A DNA stretch of 64,000 bases from Rhododendron vialii. Taxonomy: Eukaryota; Streptophyta; Magnoliopsida; Ericales; Ericaceae. This document shows, piece after piece, positions 58,320-64,000 of the stretch; within the stretch, counting starts at the first letter, position 1; each line of letters starts with the position of its first letter. The stretch spans positions 3,597,501-3,661,500 of the forward strand of contig NC_080569.1 in NCBI RefSeq assembly GCF_030253575.1, read 5' to 3'. A program made the translations under genes and the position numbers. The notes under the pieces are model-generated. The model saw only the letters and a list, made by a program, of their open reading frames with translations, did no database searches and was not told the origin of the DNA.

Positions 58320-58835
58320 TAGGGCTACAAATGAATCGAGTCGTTTGCGAACGGTTTGATGCTCGGCTTGGTAAGAGTTCGATTGATTTGTTTACTAAAC
58401 GAACCAAACCCAAGCCTCATTTTTAAGCTCCTTCCATAAACGAGCCGAGCCCAAACCTAAGATTATTCGGTTCTATTAGGCTCGCAAAACCAGGGATTTT
58501 TGTTGATCATGTCTTGAAGGATTTTACTTTTTTGGCTTATTGTAGGTAATAGTGATATGTATCAATAAAATAAAATTATCTAACTTGTTCTTGAATTCGG
58601 CTCGTCTGAGTTTAACAAGCTTTGACGAGTGAGCCCGAGCTTCAAAAGTTTCAAGCGAGCCGAACTCAAGCCTAAGTTGAGCTCCATTTGGTTCGTTAAA
58701 CTCAAATGAGCTAAATCAAGCTGAGCTTAAGCTTCGAAAATTTTTAGATGAGTCGGACTCTAGCCATACCAACATTTTTATCAAGCTGAGCCGGGCCTGA
58801 AAGTGTTCAGATCGATTCGGCTTGTTTAAACCCTA
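58320..58835. repeat. GAGCC-rich repeat with hAT-like ends, in a TIM44 remnant intron
   Basis: Left TAGGGCTACAAATGAATCGA and the complement of the right end TAGGGTTTAAACAAGCCGAA resemble each other. Many GAGCCGAGCC and CTCGGCT words lie inside. No matching 8-bp flank was found. Confidence 0.55.
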
Positions 58836-59816
58836 GGTGTGATGACAAAGGGGTGGTGAGATTTGAAAATGGTAAGATTTGGCGAGAAAAGGAAAGAAAC
58901 CGTCAACCGACACAGCAAATCATTTTTGTTCATTTTTAACCAAATCACTCAATCCAAATGAGTGATTTGACGAGAAACTTTTTAATCCTTTTTTTTCTCT
59001 TCTCAAACAGGCTTTGGGGAGTGTGAGTACACCTGTTAGCTTCAACTTTAACTTCCTCCCAGAACTCATTGAAGACACCGAATCGGCGATAACCCCAGCT
59101 TCCATCATTCGGAACCAAACTTAGTCTAGTATATGCATTCGAAACCTACACCAGAAAAAAAAAAAAAAAAAAGTCTAAGAACAAACAACGAATATATATA
59201 TATATGCTTATACAAAGAAACGTGTGCAAGTATATGGGGGTGTTGAGATGATGGCGGAGAAACGAAACCAACCTGTTGGGATGTTAATAGTCGGCGATAG
59301 AAGGAGCGGTTGGAGAGCAGAAAACCTCCGACCAGCTTTCCAGCCACAAGAGGTCGTTTGTTTCTCGAGAAAATTTGTAGTACTAGTACCTTTTTCCCTC
59401 TAAGAAAGAAAATGAGCTTTGTAAAGGACAGTGGGTATCGGAATTCAGAAAGGGAAAAGGACAGAGGATACGGAATTTAAGTGTATTGAAGAAGGAAAAA
59501 ACAGAGAAAATGTTTTCGACACTAGTTTTTCACATTATTAAGCACTTTTTTTTATGCTTTTATCGATGTAGAATAATCAAATTACCCTTTCCATGTAATA
59601 AGTGAGTGTACAAGTAAGGCTAATTTAATAATTTCATCTCAATAATGATGAAAAAAAAGTGTAAAGGAGATAAAGGGGATGCATTTAAAAAAAAAACTAT
59701 GGGTGCCCTAAATTGTGTACATCTCGTGGATTCGAAAGTGTGTCCGGATAGGCTAGTTAGACTTGGATCAAACGCAGGCCATTCATCCCCGTGTGACCGT
59801 CCATCAAAACTTCTAT

Positions 59817-60230
59817 GGTGCTCCCTAGTGGTATGGGAGCACCATACTCCCAATAAACTTACCACAGAAACAAGTGTTATATATCATTGACTAATGCAAC
59901 ACTTAATAAGATTAAACTTACTATCTTAAATAGGGAAATCACAGCCTTTGAATCAAAATCATCAACAAAAAGTAGAGTAATTTTGTTAAAAACGAGATGG
60001 TTTTGTGAATTTTTGACAAAAAATGTAGGTATACTTACTACAGAAACAAGTGTTATATATACTATTGACGAAGGCAACACTTACTATCTTATAAGGTTAA
60101 AACTTACTCTAGAGTATGACAACACTTACTATCTTACAAAGCTTTATCAATGGTTGAGATGAAACCAATCAGATCCAACGGTTCAAAAATAATAGGAGTA
60201 CGGTGCTTTCAAACCACTTGGGAGCACCAC
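59817..60230. repeat. MITE with about 34-bp inverted ends
   Basis: GGTGCTCCCTAGTGGTATGG, continuing GAGCACCATACTCC, pairs with the complement of GGAGTACGGTGCTTTCAAAC, continuing CACTTGGGAGCACC. A unit with ACAGAAACAAGTGTTATATA and GCAACACTTA is duplicated inside (about 59865 and 60040). Confidence 0.65.
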
Positions 60231-60426
60231 AACCGTTGTATGTATACCCACATAATTGTACGTATACTAGTAACAAACCAAACCCGTTTCAGAAAACAAA
60301 GTAGTCATTTTATTCATGTTCAAAACTCTTCTCCTTACATAAAAAGGGATTTCATATCCTACGATATTTATTACGTAGGGATTACAAAACCAAATCCCGC
60401 ATCACTACTCCACATTGCATCCACTT

Positions 60427-62950
60427 TCAACCCCTCCTCTGCGACCCAGACCTTGGCTCCAGCAAAATAGCCTCATTCCTGTTCATCTTCAGCCTCCTCG
60501 CCTCGTCGCGGGACATCCCGTAAGCATTAGCCAGCACATCAACGGGAATGGCACGGATGGCCGAGGTGCGACCGGAGAGGGTGTTGAACATGGCGTTTTC
60601 GTGGGTCTTGAATGCCACGAACTCGAACCCTTCGTCTCCGGCTTGCTTGGCCACCACGTAGTTCTGGGCATAGTTTTAAATATCGGCCGATACGTACCGT
60701 ATCGGCCGATACGTACCGGAATTTTCGGCTTCCGATACGGATATTGGCCGATATATCGGTGAGATTGAAATTCACAGGCGTATCGGCCGGTTCCCGATAC
60801 GTATCGGTCCGTAACCGATATTTGGACCGATACGGCCGATACGGCCGATACGTATCGGTGCTGAAAAAAAAAAAGAAAAGCAAAAAACAAAAAACTCCTT
60901 CCACACAGCTTTTTTCACAGCTTTTTTCACAGCTTTTTTGCAAAAATTTTGGATCTTGTCTTGGAAAATAAGTAAATGTGATAATTAAGCCAATGTTTGG
61001 GGTAAAAGTATATTTTTCAAGTTTTATACATGTTGCTGATGATTTTTAAAAATTCACGACCGCGACACCCGATTCCCGCGACGTATCACCGATATGTCCC
61101 GATACCGATATACCGCGACCGATACCGCGACGGCGACCGATACCGCGATTTAAAACTATGGTTCTGGGGCACCACCAGAAGCTCCCCCTCCCGGACCCTT
61201 CCGTCAAACACGGCCTGGCCTCGCTGGTCGACTACTTGCATCCTGGCTTCACCCCTCGTCGCGTAGAGGACGCAGTGGGCATTGATTTTCCAGTGCGGTG
61301 CCATCAGAGCATTCTGCACCAAGTTTTGAACGGCAAGGTTCGATGAGTAGTACTAAACAACTTGAGAAAGACAACTACAGCAAAACTAATAGTAGATATC
61401 TTTTTGAACGGCAAGGTTATACTGCATATCTTCTTTTTCGAATGCCATACCCTGTAAAGAACACCCCTCTCAGCACTAAGTCTGAGGTAGTTGAGAATGG
61501 GCATATTGTGTCCATTCACAGAGGTAAGTCGCCCGGCACGTGGGTTATAGATATCGGCACGTGACGGATCGTTGATGTTCTCTATGAGTCTCGCCGAACA
61601 AACAGTCTCCTCCAAGCCATTGGCGGCCTGATATATCCCACCTCTTTCTTGCTCTTCTTGTTCCTCTTGGCTGCTCGATGGCCTCAACACCTGAAGCCCA
61701 CGTTCAACTCTGACAATGTGTCCTCTCTGGTCATCTTGGCCCTGGAGCTTCCTTGCCGTCTCTCTGTGCACCCCGAATGACTCGGCCAACACCTCTGCGT
61801 CAAAGCCGCTGAACACGTTGCCAGCGTTGTGTTGTTCCTGGCCGCGCCTGCTTCCGTATTCTCCTCTGTATTGTTGTCGTTGTTGTTGTTGTTGTCCTGG
61901 TCGTCGCTGTTGTTGTTGTTGTTGCCCTTGTTGTTGTCCTTGTTGTTGGGGGTTTCCGGCAAGGAAGAATTTCTACAATGTCAAGAGCAATATTAGGTGG
62001 TTTAAATTCCGAAATAAGGTGACAAAATCAAGAATTATATCAATGAAAGTGCTCCACAATTGTTTCACACGTCAAAAAGTCATACTGTGTTTGTCATCTA
62101 GTAGTGGCATGTCATTTGTATCACATATGAACACGTCCTGAAACTTTTGTTAGGTTGTTTGGGTGACTGGTAATTTTATTTCTCCTTACCCTTGGGTTGT
62201 TGTCAAGCTGGTTCTGATTGTTGCCAGTGTCTTCCATAGCAAGGATAACGACCTCTTCATCACCATCGTTATAGCACCAATGTGCAACTCCGGCCGGCAG
62301 TGCGATAATATCTCCCTTTCGGAAGTTTCGGACCTTCTGATGCTGGTCTCGGAATCTCTGGCTCTGTCCTCCTTCGCGATATCGTTCCGATTGTTGGGAG
62401 GATTGGTATGTTTCCGGACAACCGGAACACATCACCCCTGTCATACCCCTTCCTGCACATAACCATACCAACAAGAATTAGAAACAAATTGCATCACAAA
62501 AAAACACAAGAATTATAAACAATAGTGCACTGAAGAGGTGCATCCAACACAGCGATCTAGATTTTCTTCTTTAACAAGATTTTTTGGATGGATATATTTA
62601 AGGACATTTAGATGTGAAAGGTAGATACCTTGGATAACGTAGAAGAGTTTAGGAGAATTGGAGTAAGAGGGCAAGAGAAGGCCTCTGGGCTGGATGATAG
62701 TGCGGCAAACGGCGACGTTGGCGCACTGGAACTGGTCATCGTTGTAGTCCCAGAACTCGGTCATACCGGCTTCGGCCTGAACCCGGTACTGGGGCTCCTG
62801 AGAAGTGAGTCTCCCAAGCTGGCACTCCCCTTGCTCCTTCTGCCGCTGCCCCTGCTGCCCCTGGCTTCTTGCTCCTTGTATAGCAACAGAGCATTGGAAA
62901 AGAACAAGAAAACAAAGAGCAAAAAAGAGTAATGATTTAGACTTAGCCAT
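60427..62950 (-). pseudogene. 11S (legumin-type) seed storage globulin gene, interrupted by a transposon
   Basis: Four exons on the minus strand: 62950-62629, 62452-62190, 61972-61451, and 61313-60427 with an insert at 60669-61160. Leaving the insert aside, the exons would give 498 codons, the normal legumin size. A signal peptide ([20 protein letters not shown]) leads into two cupin domains. The acidic chain has [13 protein letters not shown] and [11 protein letters not shown] with the interchain Cys; exon 3 has a Gln-rich linker; the Asn-Gly processing site is in [14 protein letters not shown]; the basic chain ends [11 protein letters not shown]. Such proteins are stored in protein bodies of seeds. 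The insert splits the codon series after LLVVPQN, and the frame reaches a stop near 61086, so the last 78 codons (second cupin) are lost. Otherwise splice sites and frame are perfect, suggesting a recent break or a damaged allele. Confidence 0.9.
60669..61160. mobile_element. hAT-like element inside the 11S globulin exon 4
   Basis: 492 bp flanked by a perfect 8-bp duplication GTTCTGGG (60661-60668 and 61161-61168). Perfect 13-bp inverted ends CATAGTTTTAAAT/ATTTAAAACTATG. The interior is built from CGATACG, TATCGGCC and GGCCGATA words on both arms around an AT-rich centre. It has no transposase, so it must have been moved by an enzyme from elsewhere. Confidence 0.92.
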
Positions 62951-63014
62951 TGAAAGAGGGGTTTGATGATTCTTCTTGGGTTGAGGTGAAGTGAGTGATG
63001 GAGAGTGAAGGGTA

Positions 63015-63022
63015 ATTTATAG
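63015..63022 (-). promoter_or_regulatory. TATA box of the 11S globulin gene
   Basis: CTATAAAT on the minus strand, about 65-72 bases upstream of the ATG, at a normal TATA distance for a short 5' leader. Confidence 0.65.
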
Positions 63023-63092
63023 GAGAAGAGAGGTAGGTTGTGGGTTGCCACATATGGTGTGGTGTTGATGTGGGTTTTGAGACATTTTGCAG

Positions 63093-63100
63093 TTTGCATG
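63093..63100 (-). promoter_or_regulatory. RY-type seed element of the 11S globulin promoter
   Basis: CATGCAAA on the minus strand, about 75 bases upstream of the TATA box. RY/legumin boxes (CATGCA core) bind B3 factors such as ABI3 and FUS3 and drive seed-specific expression. The position fits. Confidence 0.6.
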
Positions 63101-64000
63101 GGTACTGTAAGCTAATGGCTTACACATAAGGAGTTTGTTTACGGCAGGTGGAGCTTTGTGTTGGTTGTTAGGAAGAAGACAAAGAGGTCTGTATCTTGGA
63201 GATTTGTGGAGGGTGTTTGAGTGAGATTGAGGTGCCAGCTTGATCTGTCATGGACCTTGAGTCCGGCCCGGTCCACTAGAGTTCTTATTTTTTAAATACA
63301 TATTTTTCGTTTTACGAGACATGTCATTATCCGACAATATATTATATTTTATTAAACCCTTAGCGGAACGGGGAATCCATCAAGGGTGTTGAGAACATTG
63401 ATGAAGTACATGGGATCACATCATGACATCAAGGGTGTTGAGAATTTTGGGAGAGCAGTTTTTTTTTATTAATTTTTCCTTTTGGGTTCGATTGAAAAAT
63501 AAGTTATGCATAATAAGTACCTTACAAACACATGTTTATATTTCGGGCTCTAGAAAGGATTAAAAATTTGAGCCACCCTTTTTGCAAGCAAAAGCTAGCT
63601 CGTGCAAAAAAGCTGCGGAAGGACGGTCTAATTAACGGTTCTATCAGAAAACTTAAGATTGCAATTGGCAGGATTGGTTTCGCGTTACCAAGAAATAAAT
63701 CAAATTATCAACATAAGATAGCCCAGTTTAAGGTTTGTTCAAAATTTGTGCTCTTATCCACTGGCATGCGGTGATATTTTGATATTTAGCTCATTGAAGT
63801 TAATTGCGATTTTTCAATGGAAAGATACACTACTATGAAGAATTACATCTTGACTATGATTTGTTGGCTTCATGAGCTTGTACCCACTCCTAATTACACA
63901 GCCTTTGGGTTAAACGAATAAGGAAAAAACCAAAAACTGAATTTGACACAATGTGGATAAAGGCATAAAGCTAGATATATCGATAAACAAATTAATGATA
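63101..64000. other. Upstream of 11S globulin, no further gene seen
   Basis: The open frame at 63532-63774 lacks a plant-like start and any domain. A word CATCAAGGGTGTTGAGAA occurs twice (about 63378 and 63427). Nothing else is recognised. Confidence 0.4.

Larger units (their letters stand above)
55949..59347 (-). pseudogene. TIM44: TIM44-like N-terminal gene remnant with triplicated exon
   Basis: Minus-strand pieces: 59347-59273 (AGKLVGGFLLSNRSFYRRLL), 59145-59033 (YRRFGVFNEFWEEVKVEAN), 57437-57315, 56269-56221 (VTNVQQTVEKLYKTEE) and 56113-55949 (VEETLGIAKEESS). They match in order the presequence and coiled N-terminal half of TIM44, the matrix-side subunit that tethers mtHsp70 to the TIM23 channel. 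The first codon is GTG where ATG is expected and no upstream ATG is in frame. Exon 3 exists in three tandem copies (57437-57315, 57187-57108 and about 56980-56899); the second and third carry stops in the homologous frame. The C-terminal membrane-binding domain is missing. If the decayed copies are skipped, about 174 codons remain open, so a short product cannot be fully excluded. Confidence 0.68.

Noticed and set aside
60489..60971. Several overlapping open frames with RY-rich repeats (TYRPYRPYR-like)
   Set aside because: They are translations of the CGATACG words of the hAT-like insertion, present in several frames on both strands.
61684..61962. Asn-rich open frame on the minus strand
   Set aside because: It is the wrong frame of the Gln-codon tract of the 11S globulin exon 3.
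63532..63774. Basic 80-codon open frame
   Set aside because: No ATG at the start of the stretch, no recognisable domain and no splice context; lysine/arginine richness follows from A-rich sequence.
1..64000. CRISPR arrays, bacterial operons, rRNA or organelle DNA
   Set aside because: Spliced plant genes and plant transposons throughout; no regularly spaced repeats, no rRNA or plastid/mitochondrial gene text.

Overview
This is a nuclear window from a flowering plant, most likely a woody eudicot. Genes carry many GT-AG introns, AT-rich introns and spacers are full of small DNA transposons, and the products are plant-specific (ERF, R2R3-MYB, RUS/DUF647, DUF761, 11S globulin). I cannot name the species.

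Layout. 1-520: 3' part of an ERF transcription factor gene (+). 0.5-4.8 kb: spacer with small repeats. 4836-8648: intact nine-exon RUS6-type gene (+). 8.6-14.6 kb: spacer with MITEs and SINE-like elements. 14625-15997: three-exon R2R3-MYB of the MYB13/14/15 subgroup (+). 16-21.4 kb: repeat-rich spacer. 21406-37082 (-) and 37515-51924 (+): two long ten-exon genes, head to head across 432 bp. Both encode DEG9-like (HtrA/Do-like) proteins with open frames of 559 and 589 residues, and both have lost the catalytic serine; the minus copy has also lost the catalytic histidine. 53390-53986: DUF761 protein (-). 55949-59347: remnant of the 5' half of a TIM44 gene (-), with a triplicated exon and no ATG. 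60427-62950: 11S (legumin-type) seed globulin gene (-), split in its last exon by a 492-bp hAT-like element with a perfect 8-bp target duplication.

The main discovery candidate is the divergent pair of DEG9-like pseudoproteases. Six internal exons have exactly the same length in both copies, all splice sites are present and both frames are open, yet the protease triad is gone. This suggests an inverted duplication kept for a non-proteolytic role, for example binding partners or mixed oligomers with an active DEG9. The introns of the pair are packed with transposons, several of which can be placed precisely by target-site duplications: hAT-type elements with 8-bp, a MULE with 9-bp, Tourist elements with TTA/TAA, a Stowaway with TA, and SINEs with 12-bp duplications. 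They include a three-level nest in intron 7 of the minus gene. All exon coordinates were worked out by hand from splice consensus, frame and family resemblance; no database search was run.
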